A stretch of DNA of 9,773 bases from Thermoproteota archaeon (lineage in GTDB: Archaea; Korarchaeota; Korarchaeia; Korarchaeales; Korarchaeaceae). Where the stretch lies: the NCBI GenBank assembly GCA_015521385.1, contig WAOH01000126.1:1-9773 (forward strand), in the 5' to 3' direction. The notes beneath the pieces were generated by a model. The model was not told the origin of the DNA. It saw nothing but the letters and a program-made list of their open reading frames with translations, and did not search any database. Below are positions 1 to 7,132 of this stretch, in pieces; within the stretch, counting starts at the first letter, position 1; each line of letters begins with the position of its first letter. The position numbers and the translations under genes are program-made.

Positions 1-56
1 ATTCATGGCCGGGCTGGAATTAATCGTCTTCAGAGCCTACTCGGCGCCGGTACCTC

Positions 57-3000
57 TCAACCTGCGGAGATCCTCAGCACCTTAACCCGGGAGAGGGTCT
101 TGAGCAGCCTAGTTAGGATCAGCGCTATCGCAGCGAAGGTGGCGAGCTCAACCAAATCGTAGGTCATCGAGTAGAGGTAATCCGCACCGTTCCGGCGGCC
201 CCTCTCTCGTGCCTGCTCCACACCTCCCCTGAACAGGATCGTCTTGTCGGCGGCTAGGATGGTGGCGTTCAGGCTACCAGCTTCCACCGGTTCGCCCCAC
301 AGGATCGGCGACTTTCCGCTCTCGCCTAGGCCCTTCAGTTCCACCCTACCCACCACGGTGAGGTTTACCGGGGTCCTGAACCTCAACGTGAGCCTGTCGA
401 ACGGCCCAAGACCCTCGACCTCGGCATCGGTCAGGTCGACCACGACGTAGAATCCGTCCCCCAGTTCGCCATCTATATCTACCTTCGAAGCCCTGACCTC
501 CACAGTCTCTCCCGAAGTGGGGAGAGGGGGTTTCGATCCAACCAATGGGCCGCTCAAACTTATGAGGCCCTCAGCATGTAGGGCGGACGAGTAATAAAGT
601 TCACTGGGGTGAGGGGGATCGCACTTCCCCCTCAGCCAGCTGGGAGGGTCTAGCTCAACCCTCCTACCCTCGTACATGTAGGAGTCGATCGCAGTACCGA
701 TACCCCAATCTCCGCCGTTTCCGACAACGTCCACGACTCGCGCCGCATGCGGGACCTCCTGCCTCTCGGTACCGTTGACCTCAACGCTCACATCGCCCAG
801 AAAGCCCTGAGCATATGTCCCCACTACTCCTATCCTTCCCTCGCCTGCTCGGAAGGTGACGTTTCCTATCCTGAGCACGATCGATGTCCCGTTTCCTAAG
901 AGGGACATGTTCAGGCAGCCATCGACGTCCACACTACCGACTGACAGGGGGTTCCCGATCACGCCGGTGAGGACCTCACCGCTGGACAGGTCAACACCGG
1001 CGAAGGAGAAGTCCGACTTGTCAACGTACTGGAACACTATCCCTACCGTGCCGTTTCTCCTCTCCGGGCACGCCTCTAACGAGACCTCCCCCTCGTCCAG
1101 CTCGAAGCTGGATACGAGTAGGCCCATGTCCCCCACGAGCCTCGGGCCGCTGAGCCACGGTCCTATCTTGTATATGTAGACGGGACTCTCCGGATCACCT
1201 GGAAACTCGCCCGACACCCGGACGATCTCGGAGGGGGAGCCGAGGTATATCCCCTCGGGGGCCGTCGGGTCGTCGGCTAGGTATATCGTGTGGGTGGGGA
1301 GGTGTCCCCTGATGAGCTCGTAGGCTGCCATGGCTCTCCTCCTGAGATAGGTGTCGTTCGGGAAGATGAGGGTCAGGCCCGGTCCGGGGACCGGGGGGCA
1401 GGCCGTGTGGAGGGTTCGGGTGATTGGCAGATCTCCTGACCAGATGAATGATCTGGAGTAGGAGCGGGAGGAGTTCATGCTCCACAGAACGCTGAGGTCT
1501 CCTATCGTAGCGAACAGCGTCAGATCATCCTCACTCGAAGCGGCGTTCAGCGAGTAGTACGCTACCTCCGGGCCTTCGGACACCCAGAAGGGAAGGATGA
1601 ACCTCTTCCTAGAGGGTCCACCGTACAGGGAAGCCCACGACGCGTAGTTGGAAAGCACCAGTAGCGTGCCCCTAGGGAGCTCCTTGGCTATCGATACCGC
1701 CCGTGAATCGATCCTAGGCCCAGCACCATCCCTGAGATCCTGCCAGAATTCCAGTACTATGGGTCTAGAGGCCGTTCCGACCAGCAGGATCACCAGCACG
1801 AGGGGCAACATCTTCCTCCCTCTCCTGACCAGCGAGGCCAAGGTCCTCCCGGCTAGGGGGGAGAGGGCCATCGCGACGTACGGAACGAACCTGTATTCCC
1901 AGTACGTTGCCCCCAAAACCTTCGGGAGGACGGCGTTCCAAAACGAGACCGCCTTGCCCAGCAGCAGGCTGATCGCAGCTAGTCCCGTGTACACTAAGGG
2001 GCCTTTACGGAGGGATGGCACGGCTAGGAATGCGGACACGCCGAGCAAGGTCGGGTAGAGGTACCAAGGTAGGGCGCCCAGATCCTCGCCGCTCCAAGCG
2101 GTCCTCAACCTGAGGATCCACACGACCAGCCCGATCGTAAGGAGGACGAGGATCGATACCTCGAACTCGAGACCCGAGAACACCCTCGGGATCTCGATCC
2201 TCCTCAATCTGGCGAGAAGATCGTGTGAGAGTTGGGACAGAGCCAGAGCCGAGACGGCGACCAAGCCCGCAGATGCGATGATCATGGCACGGTTCACGAG
2301 GAGGAGGGACAGAATGAACGAGAGGACACTCCCCGCGAGGGCACCTCCGGCGGACCACCTACCCGCCACCTCGAACGATGACGCCAGCGCCACCAGCAGC
2401 ACCAGTAAAACGGCCTCCACCACGTGAACCGAGAACAGGGAGATCGTGAGGATTCCGATGATCGTTCCCTTCATCGGTCCCTCTCGCATGGATCCCAGCA
2501 CATCGGTGGAGTATGCCAGCATTCCGAGGGCGATGCTCACCGGAAAGCCCCAGAAGAATAAGGGTTCCCTCCAGAACAGAGCGTTCTTAGTTAGGTGAGC
2601 GAGCTCTACGGGCATGGAGGGATTATCCAGGCCTAATAGCATACCTCCGATCCACAAAAAGGAGGAAAAGCCACCATATGTTAGTAGAGCGTACTCCCTC
2701 CAAGGCAAGGTCCTGAAGGCCGAGTAGACCAGTAGCTGGGAGGCTATAGTCAACCAAAAGGATGTCAAGACGAGCTCTTCCGCCCCAGCACCTGTGATCC
2801 AGTGGGAGAAGGCCAACACGGCGTGATGTCCGACGTAGTAATCCCCGTTATACATCCAAGGGGCCTCGACCATGACCCTAGCCCAGTATTGATGAACGAC
2901 CGGATCGAAGGTGATGTAGTACGGGAGGAAGCGCGCTACGTACGAGAGCTGGGCCAAGGAGTGCAGGATCAGGAATACTAGGGTCACTTCATACCTTCCG

Positions 3001-3422
3001 ATCTCGAGGTCCCCCTCCTCACCTCCCTCCTTGGAACCGATGATCCAGCCGAGAGGTGAGAGCGCTACTATCAGAAGGAGAACCGGCCAAGCCCATCCGG
3101 AGAGAATTAGGAACAGGAAGGCGCTGATCGCGAATGTGCTGGACAGTCCCACGGCTAGGGAATCTGAAAATTCTAATTTTGTGGTGAAGAGACCGGATAG
3201 TGAGAGGGTAAGGGCCATAAGGGCTGAGAGAGGAGAGATTAGTCGGAGATCCAGCAGCGAGAGTACGAGGAGGGCGTAGACCACGGAGGTCATGAAAGTA
3301 CCGACCCTTCTCCGAGATACCCTGAGCAGGGGTCGCTTAAGAGTAAGGGCCGCCGTGAATGCCAGACCTAAGCATGCCAAGGACACGGCCTGTGCTGCCA
3401 TGCCAGCGTGAGCGAGAATCAT
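57..3422 (-). CDS. Large membrane protein, GT-C glycosyltransferase-like N-terminal half plus exported lectin-like domain
   Basis: The protein has 1121 residues. Residues 1-560 hold about a dozen or more hydrophobic helices. A loop at 171-180 carries D173 and H177 (FDPVVHQYW), placed like the acidic residue of the first outer loop in GT-C lipid-linked sugar transferases. An EYRF motif at 509-512 precedes another helix, as often seen near the end of GT-C cores. Residues about 565-1085 are hydrophilic and beta-rich. All nine N-glycosylation sequons of the protein fall there (N650, N689, N790, N838, N844, N854, N883, N1020, N1052), which supports an extracellular location. Residues about 765-885 follow a LamG/concanavalin-A-like jelly-roll pattern (GIVFQYVDKSDFSFAGVDL, later GRIGVVGTYAQGFLGDVSVEV). 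A final helix at about 1089-1107 is followed by a basic tail, giving a C-terminal anchor. The ATG at 3422 fits a TATA element 28 bp upstream. No exact family is recognised; glycosylation or surface-polysaccharide work is inference. Confidence 0.85.
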   Translation of the reverse strand: MILAHAGMAAQAVSLACLGLAFTAALTLKRPLLRVSRRRVGTFMTSVVYALLVLSLLDLRLISPLSALMALTLSLSGLFTTKLEFSDSLAVGLSSTFAISAFLFLILSGWAWPVLLLIVALSPLGWIIGSKEGGEEGDLEIGRYEVTLVFLILHSLAQLSYVARFLPYYITFDPVVHQYWARVMVEAPWMYNGDYYVGHHAVLAFSHWITGAGAEELVLTSFWLTIASQLLVYSAFRTLPWREYALLTYGGFSSFLWIGGMLLGLDNPSMPVELAHLTKNALFWREPLFFWGFPVSIALGMLAYSTDVLGSMREGPMKGTIIGILTISLFSVHVVEAVLLVLLVALASSFEVAGRWSAGGALAGSVLSFILSLLLVNRAMIIASAGLVAVSALALSQLSHDLLARLRRIEIPRVFSGLEFEVSILVLLTIGLVVWILRLRTAWSGEDLGALPWYLYPTLLGVSAFLAVPSLRKGPLVYTGLAAISLLLGKAVSFWNAVLPKVLGATYWEYRFVPYVAMALSPLAGRTLASLVRRGRKMLPLVLVILLVGTASRPIVLEFWQDLRDGAGPRIDSRAVSIAKELPRGTLLVLSNYASWASLYGGPSRKRFILPFWVSEGPEVAYYSLNAASSEDDLTLFATIGDLSVLWSMNSSRSYSRSFIWSGDLPITRTLHTACPPVPGPGLTLIFPNDTYLRRRAMAAYELIRGHLPTHTIYLADDPTAPEGIYLGSPSEIVRVSGEFPGDPESPVYIYKIGPWLSGPRLVGDMGLLVSSFELDEGEVSLEACPERRNGTVGIVFQYVDKSDFSFAGVDLSSGEVLTGVIGNPLSVGSVDVDGCLNMSLLGNGTSIVLRIGNVTFRAGEGRIGVVGTYAQGFLGDVSVEVNGTERQEVPHAARVVDVVGNGGDWGIGTAIDSYMYEGRRVELDPPSWLRGKCDPPHPSELYYSSALHAEGLISLSGPLVGSKPPLPTSGETVEVRASKVDIDGELGDGFYVVVDLTDAEVEGLGPFDRLTLRFRTPVNLTVVGRVELKGLGESGKSPILWGEPVEAGSLNATILAADKTILFRGGVEQARERGRRNGADYLYSMTYDLVELATFAAIALILTRLLKTLSRVKVLRISAG

Positions 3423-3656
3423 GACGGATTATGTTACAAGTCTATACTAAATAAGGTATGCCGGAACAGTTATTACCCGATGCGGGTGGAGAGGTGATTC
3501 AAGGAGCATCCCCTTTCCTAGGTCCCGAACTGGAGGGCTAACAGACAGGTCAGAACCTCCCACCCTGAGGTTACCCAAACCGTTAAGGGGAACATTGAGG
3601 TCAATCCGGGAGGATGCGAGGTCGTCCGTCGCCATGGCAGTTGAGAGGGTGAGTCG
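3423..3656. other. Divergent intergenic region, mostly without recognised content
   Basis: This 234-bp stretch separates the large membrane protein gene from the hydrolase gene. It holds the minus-strand TATA element near 3450. Two small symmetric sequences are present: a possible hairpin AACCTC/GAGGTT at 3554-3572 with a 7-nt loop, and a palindrome ATTGA-GG-TCAAT at 3594-3605. Both are short enough to occur by chance. I see no convincing TATA element within 60 bp of the hydrolase start. No tRNA or clear box C/D RNA was found. An open minus-strand frame at 3447-3635 lacks coding signs. Confidence 0.5.
3442..3456 (-). promoter_or_regulatory. TATA promoter of the large membrane protein, leaderless type
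   Basis: On the minus strand this stretch reads CCTTATTTAGTATAG, an A/T-rich island in GC-rich DNA. Its centre is about 28 bp before the ATG at 3422. In archaea transcription usually starts about 25-28 bp downstream of the TATA centre, so the transcript should begin at or within a few bases of the start codon. No Shine-Dalgarno sequence precedes the ATG, which agrees with a leaderless mRNA. Confidence 0.6.
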
Positions 3657-4271
3657 ATGGGGAGGATCTCGAGGATATGCTGCGGTCCCTACGAGAGCAT
3701 CTCTTACCTCCTGATATCCGAGAAGGGAAACGCCGTACTCATCGACTCCGGTCCGCCCGCCGAGGACATACTCAACGCCCTAAGCGCGGAGGGAGCTCGC
3801 CTCGAGCTCGTCCTGCTCACTCACCTTCACTTCGATCACGTGACGGGTCTGCCGGAGCTGGAGGACCACCTAGGGGTGAGGGCACTGGCCCACAGGGGAG
3901 ATTTAGAGATATTCCCGGAGCTGTGGCCCCACGATTACGGCCCGGCCCCGGAGGTACATCCGTTGGAGGGGGAGGTGCGGGTGGATGAGCTGGTGATCGA
4001 GCCCATACACACCCCCGGACACACCCCGGGTAGCGTCTGCTACTACGTGAGCAACATGGGTGTCGTGTTCACTGGGGACACCCTCTTCAAGGGGAACATC
4101 GGCCGGGTCGACCTCAGGCATGGGGATCCGGAGGAGATGAGGGACAGCCTCGTCAGGCTCATGGATCTCGATCCCTCCACGTTCGTCCTTCCCGGTCACG
4201 GGGAACCCACCACGATAGGCGCCGAGCGGGCCAACTTGAATGAGTATCTGAGGTGGTTGAGCGAGGGCTAA
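3657..4271 (+). CDS. Metallo-beta-lactamase-fold hydrolase, glyoxalase II-like
   Basis: The product has 204 residues and is a soluble, probably cytoplasmic, dinuclear metal hydrolase. The full metal-binding set is visible: THLHFDH at 55-61 (H56, H58, D60, H61), H122 in GHTPGS, D141 in GDTLF, and H181 in PGHG. The length and the sequence GDTLFKGNIGRVDL are typical of the short YcbL-like glyoxalase II group, which lacks the C-terminal glutathione-binding domain of classical glyoxalase II. Substrates of that group are thioesters such as S-lactoyl-thiols, but the fold serves many reactions, so the substrate here is unproven. The ATG at 3657 is preceded by a weak ribosome site (GAGGGTGA, 3645-3652), and no in-frame start lies just upstream. 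The MFS gene starts 27 bp after its stop, suggesting one transcript. Confidence 0.92.
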   Translation: MGRISRICCGPYESISYLLISEKGNAVLIDSGPPAEDILNALSAEGARLELVLLTHLHFDHVTGLPELEDHLGVRALAHRGDLEIFPELWPHDYGPAPEVHPLEGEVRVDELVIEPIHTPGHTPGSVCYYVSNMGVVFTGDTLFKGNIGRVDLRHGDPEEMRDSLVRLMDLDPSTFVLPGHGEPTTIGAERANLNEYLRWLSEG

Positions 4272-4298
4272 CCCGGGTCTCTGGAGAGTGGCGGGCGG

Positions 4299-5516
4299 AT
4301 GGTGGAGATGGAGAGGAGGATCGTGAGAAGGAACCTCGCGGTCATGGCGGGAACGTGGGCGTTGATGAGCCCGTTCACCGCGGCGACCAACGTTTACTCT
4401 TCCCTCTACATCTTGGAGCTGGGGGGCAGTCCCGTCGACGTGGGCCTCGTCGTGATGGTGGGAACGGTCGTCCTGGCCTTCTCAAGGCTGATCGGCGGTT
4501 ATCTGGCGGACACGGTCGGGAGGAAACGCATCCTGGTCCCGATGACCACCCTCTACGGGGCCTCCTACTTCCTGTACGCCCTCGCACCCGACTGGACTTG
4601 GGTCCTTTGGGGCACGGTGGTGGGGAGCCTTGCCCTCATGTACCAGCCAGCGGTCCAGGCCATAGTTGCTGATACCCTCCCACCCGAATCCAGGGGGAGG
4701 GGGCTGACAGCCTCACAGACCCCCTCGCAGCTCACCGCCCTGGCCGGTCCGCCCCTAGCCACGGTGCTGGTGTCAGCCATGGGGCTGGAGTCCGCGATGA
4801 GGCTCCTGTACTCGGTCACCGCCCTGGCCGTGATGTCGGCCGGCCTCTCGCGGACCCTCCTCATAGAGACCCACAGCAGGAAGGCCGCGCTGGGATTCAG
4901 GCAGGCCCTGAAGGAGTACATTGACGCCCTAAGACTGCTGAAGGGGGACCTGGGCAGGCTTCTGATGGTGACGTCTTCGGTGAGGGCCCTCTACAGGATG
5001 TCCTTCCCCTTCGCCCAGATCTACGCTGTTAAGACGCTGGGGGTGAGCGAGGAGTTCTGGGGACTCATCTCGACGGCGATGAGCTTCGAGTCCACGTTCA
5101 CCACCCTGATCTCCGGTTACCTGGCCGACAGGATCGGGCGTAGCGCCGTGATGGCCATGGGATACGCGTCCGGGGCCATCGGCCTGGGGATGCTGGCCCT
5201 AGCACCGGAGGGCCAACCCCTTTACGTGCTCATCTCGATGCTCGTGGCAGTGGCCTTCGCCTCTCGACCGGCGGCCTTCGCCCTGATGGCGGATCTCACC
5301 GACAGGGAGGTCAGGGGGAAGGTCAGCGCGATAAGCGGGTTACTAGAGGGCAACCTCTCCGGTCTGATGTCGGGGGTCGGGGGAGTGGCCTACAGCCTGT
5401 ATCCACCACTCCCGTTCGGCGTGGCTGCAGTGGGTCTTGTCCCTCTAACCGTGGTCGCGTGGAAGATCCTCCCGAGGGGCGCGGTTGGATCCAAGGGATC
5501 TAGCCCCCTAAAATAG
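4299..5516 (+). CDS. Major facilitator superfamily (MFS) transporter
   Basis: The 405-residue protein has the usual MFS length and about twelve hydrophobic helices in two six-helix halves joined by a polar loop near 190-217. The loop-2/3 signature appears in both halves: GGYLADTVGRKR at 66-77 and SGYLADRIGRS at 272-282. The matching after-helix-4 and after-helix-10 motifs are also duplicated (ADTLPPESRGRG at 124-135; ADLTDREVRGK at 331-341). It is expected to be a proton- or ion-coupled carrier in the cytoplasmic membrane. Drug or metabolite efflux is common in relatives, but the substrate cannot be assigned. The ATG at 4299 has GGAGAGTG at 4283-4290; a second ATG at 4308, with a purine run directly against it, is a less likely start. 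It follows the hydrolase gene closely, so it may export that enzyme's substrate or product, which is only an inference from position. Confidence 0.92.
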   Translation: MVEMERRIVRRNLAVMAGTWALMSPFTAATNVYSSLYILELGGSPVDVGLVVMVGTVVLAFSRLIGGYLADTVGRKRILVPMTTLYGASYFLYALAPDWTWVLWGTVVGSLALMYQPAVQAIVADTLPPESRGRGLTASQTPSQLTALAGPPLATVLVSAMGLESAMRLLYSVTALAVMSAGLSRTLLIETHSRKAALGFRQALKEYIDALRLLKGDLGRLLMVTSSVRALYRMSFPFAQIYAVKTLGVSEEFWGLISTAMSFESTFTTLISGYLADRIGRSAVMAMGYASGAIGLGMLALAPEGQPLYVLISMLVAVAFASRPAAFALMADLTDREVRGKVSAISGLLEGNLSGLMSGVGGVAYSLYPPLPFGVAAVGLVPLTVVAWKILPRGAVGSKGSSPLK

Positions 5517-5575
5517 TCCATGAGGAACCTTCGAACGCGCTCTCTAGTGAGGCAGCATGGTTCAGCTTCGTACCG
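5517..5575. other. Short convergent spacer, no clear terminator
   Basis: The MFS gene (plus strand) and livF (minus strand) end towards each other across 59 bp. Neither strand shows a run of five or more T or a strong hairpin, so transcription termination on both sides is not explained by sequence visible here. Confidence 0.5.
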
Positions 5576-6280
5576 CTACATCAGCCCGAGGTAGGCCCTC
5601 CTCACGTGCTCGTTCCTGAGCAGCTCCTCGCTGCTACCCTCCAGGACAACCCTCCCGGTCTCGAGCACGTACCCCCTGTCTGAGATCTCCAGGGAGATCT
5701 TGGCGTTCTGCTCCACCAGCAGGATGGTCACGCCCTCATCCCTGATGTCGGAGACGACCCTCATCACCTTCTTCACGATCTTGGGAGCGAGCCCCAGGGA
5801 GGGCTCGTCCAGCATCAGTATCTTGGGGTCGCTCATCAGTCCCCTAGCTATGGCGAGCATCTGCTGCTCACCACCACTCAGGGTCGATGCCAGCTGATCC
5901 CTCCTGTCCTTGAGGACCGGGAATATCTGAAAGACCCTCTCGAGCAGATCCTTGAACCTCGATCCGTCGACGGCGTAGGCTCCCATCCTCAGGTTCTCCA
6001 TCACGGTCATCTTGGGGAAAAGGTGCCTCCCCTCGGGCACCAGGGAGAGGCCCATCCTGACTATCCGGTGGGTGGGCAGGCCCGTGATCTCCTCCCCGTC
6101 GAAGGTTATCCTCCCGCTGAAGGGCTTCACTATGCCCATGACGCTCCTGAGCGTCGTGGTCTTGCCGGCGCCGTTCGCCCCTATCAGGGAGACTATCTCC
6201 CCCCTCTCGACCCTCAGGCTGACGTCCCAGAGGACCTGAACTCCCCCGTAGCCGGCGTTCAGACCCCTTATCTCGAGCAT
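5576..6280 (-). CDS. livF: Branched-chain amino acid ABC transporter, ATP-binding protein LivF
   Basis: At 234 residues this is a full-length LivF-type ATPase, one of the two nucleotide-binding subunits at the inner face of the importer. Visible motifs are Walker A GANGAGKT (34-41), a Q-loop region written VPEGRHLF (81-88) as is usual for LivF, the signature LSGGEQQ (134-140), Walker B ILMLDEP (154-160) and VEQN (189-192), where Gln replaces the H-loop His, also a LivF habit. The C-terminus AYLGLM fits the family. Its ATG at 6280 directly follows the livG stop codon (TGAATG). The ribosome site GGTGAGG lies inside the end of livG, so translation of the two is probably coupled. It is the last gene of the livGF operon. 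Transport of leucine, isoleucine or valine is the family default; the true substrate is not shown. Confidence 0.95.
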   Translation of the reverse strand: MLEIRGLNAGYGGVQVLWDVSLRVERGEIVSLIGANGAGKTTTLRSVMGIVKPFSGRITFDGEEITGLPTHRIVRMGLSLVPEGRHLFPKMTVMENLRMGAYAVDGSRFKDLLERVFQIFPVLKDRRDQLASTLSGGEQQMLAIARGLMSDPKILMLDEPSLGLAPKIVKKVMRVVSDIRDEGVTILLVEQNAKISLEISDRGYVLETGRVVLEGSSEELLRNEHVRRAYLGLM

Positions 6281-7084
6281 TCAGTCCTCACCCAAGTAGG
6301 CCTCAACGACCTTGGGGTCCCTCGCGACCTCCTCCGGCCTGCCCTCCGCTATCTTCTCCCCGTGATGGAGCACGACCAGCCTGTCGCTGAAGCTCATTAT
6401 GGCCTTCATCACGTGCTCTATCATCACCACCGTCAGGTCCTTCTCCTCCTTTATCCTCCTGAGGAGATCCACCTCCCATTCGACCTCCTGGCTGCTGAGC
6501 CCGGCCATCACCTCATCGAGCAGGAGGACCGTTGGTTCTATGGCCAGCACCCTCGCCAGCTCGAGCCTCTTCCTCTCGACGACTGTCAGGTGTCCTGCCG
6601 GGGAGTTCGCCTTGTGCTCCAGGCTGACGACCTCAAGGATCCTGCGTGCCTCGTGAACAAGATCGCTCATCCCAACCCTGAAGCCGTTCCTCCCCCTCCT
6701 CGCGAAGAGCAGGCCTATGAGCACGTTCTCGAGGGTGCTCATCCCCTCGAACGGCTTGGCGATCTGAAAGGTCCTTGCCAGCCCGAGCTTGCTAAGGTAG
6801 TGGGGCCTCTTGCCCGTGATGTCGTGGCCCAAGTAGACGACCCTGCCCCTGTCGGGTCTCAGGAAGCCCGTGATGACGTTGAAAAGCGTGGTCTTGCCGG
6901 CGCCGTTCGGCCCTATTATCCCCAGCACCTCCCTGGGCTTCACGTGGAATGAGACGCCCTTAAGGGCCTTGAGCCCGCCGAAGTACTTGTGGATGTCAAC
7001 CACCTCTATGACACTGTCCAGCGAGTCCAGATCCACTTTCAGGTCCCTCAGCGCCACTATGCCCCCTGTCATTTCGACGACCAC
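6281..7084 (-). CDS. livG: Branched-chain amino acid ABC transporter, ATP-binding protein LivG
   Basis: This is the second ATPase of the importer, 267 residues from a GTG at 7084. Motifs are Walker A GPNGAGKTT (58-66), Q-loop RTFQ (104-107), Walker B VLLLDE (186-191) and H-loop H224 (IEHVM). The inserted segment between Q-loop and signature is as in LivG. The signature is degenerate: LTVVERKRLELAR (166-178) stands where LSYGQQRRLEIAR is usual, and Walker B is followed by VMAGL instead of PAAGL. Related degenerate forms occur in part of the LivG family, so this may mark a subfamily more than a defect. Family members normally begin near residue 26, so about 25 residues are extra. The ATG at 7072 (residue 5) has GGGGTGG 8 nt ahead and may be the better start; in-frame GTG codons also occur at residues 10 and 17. 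The promoter lies in the region shared with livK. Confidence 0.93.
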   Translation of the reverse strand: MVVEMTGGIVALRDLKVDLDSLDSVIEVVDIHKYFGGLKALKGVSFHVKPREVLGIIGPNGAGKTTLFNVITGFLRPDRGRVVYLGHDITGKRPHYLSKLGLARTFQIAKPFEGMSTLENVLIGLLFARRGRNGFRVGMSDLVHEARRILEVVSLEHKANSPAGHLTVVERKRLELARVLAIEPTVLLLDEVMAGLSSQEVEWEVDLLRRIKEEKDLTVVMIEHVMKAIMSFSDRLVVLHHGEKIAEGRPEEVARDPKVVEAYLGED

Positions 7085-7090
7085 CCCGCC

Positions 7091-7116
7091 ATCAGCGCAT
7101 CGCTGGTATCGCTGAT
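7091..7116. repeat. Short inverted repeat in the livG leader
   Basis: ATCAGCG (7091-7097) is repeated inverted as CGCTGAT (7110-7116) with a 12-bp spacer. It covers the expected livG transcription start and 5' leader. Seven paired bases are few, so it may be chance, an operator half-site pair, or a weak leader hairpin. Confidence 0.35.
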
Positions 7117-7117
7117 A

Positions 7118-7128
7118 GGCTAAATACC
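7118..7128 (-). promoter_or_regulatory. TATA promoter of livGF
   Basis: The minus strand reads GGTATTTAGCC here. The centre near 7124 predicts a start site near 7097, leaving a leader of about 13 nt to the GTG at 7084 or 25 nt to the ATG at 7072. The second case leaves room for the GGGGTGG ribosome site and therefore favours the ATG. Confidence 0.55.
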
Positions 7129-7132
7129 ACTC

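Noticed and set aside
1..85. Plus-strand frame open from the window start to TAA at 83-85, possibly the end of a convergent gene
   Set aside because: Only 28 codons are visible and nothing is recognisable; the last part overlaps the minus-strand gene. It cannot be supported from this window.
3554..3572. Hairpin AACCTC/GAGGTT as a possible small RNA or terminator
   Set aside because: Six base pairs with no T tract, no promoter and no known RNA motif; expected by chance in a region this size.
3447..3635. Minus-strand open frame of 62 codons in the divergent intergenic region
   Set aside because: It has no ribosome site, no recognisable domain, and its end overlaps the TATA element of the downstream gene.
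4253..4672. Plus-strand frame overlapping the hydrolase end and the MFS start
   Set aside because: It is out of frame with both genes and is very rich in Gly, Arg and Pro, as expected for a shadow frame in GC-rich DNA.
6023..6952. Plus-strand open frame of 309 codons antisense to livF and livG
   Set aside because: It spans two firmly identified genes on the other strand, its product is rich in Pro, Leu and His in the pattern of GC-rich antisense frames, and it has no family motif.
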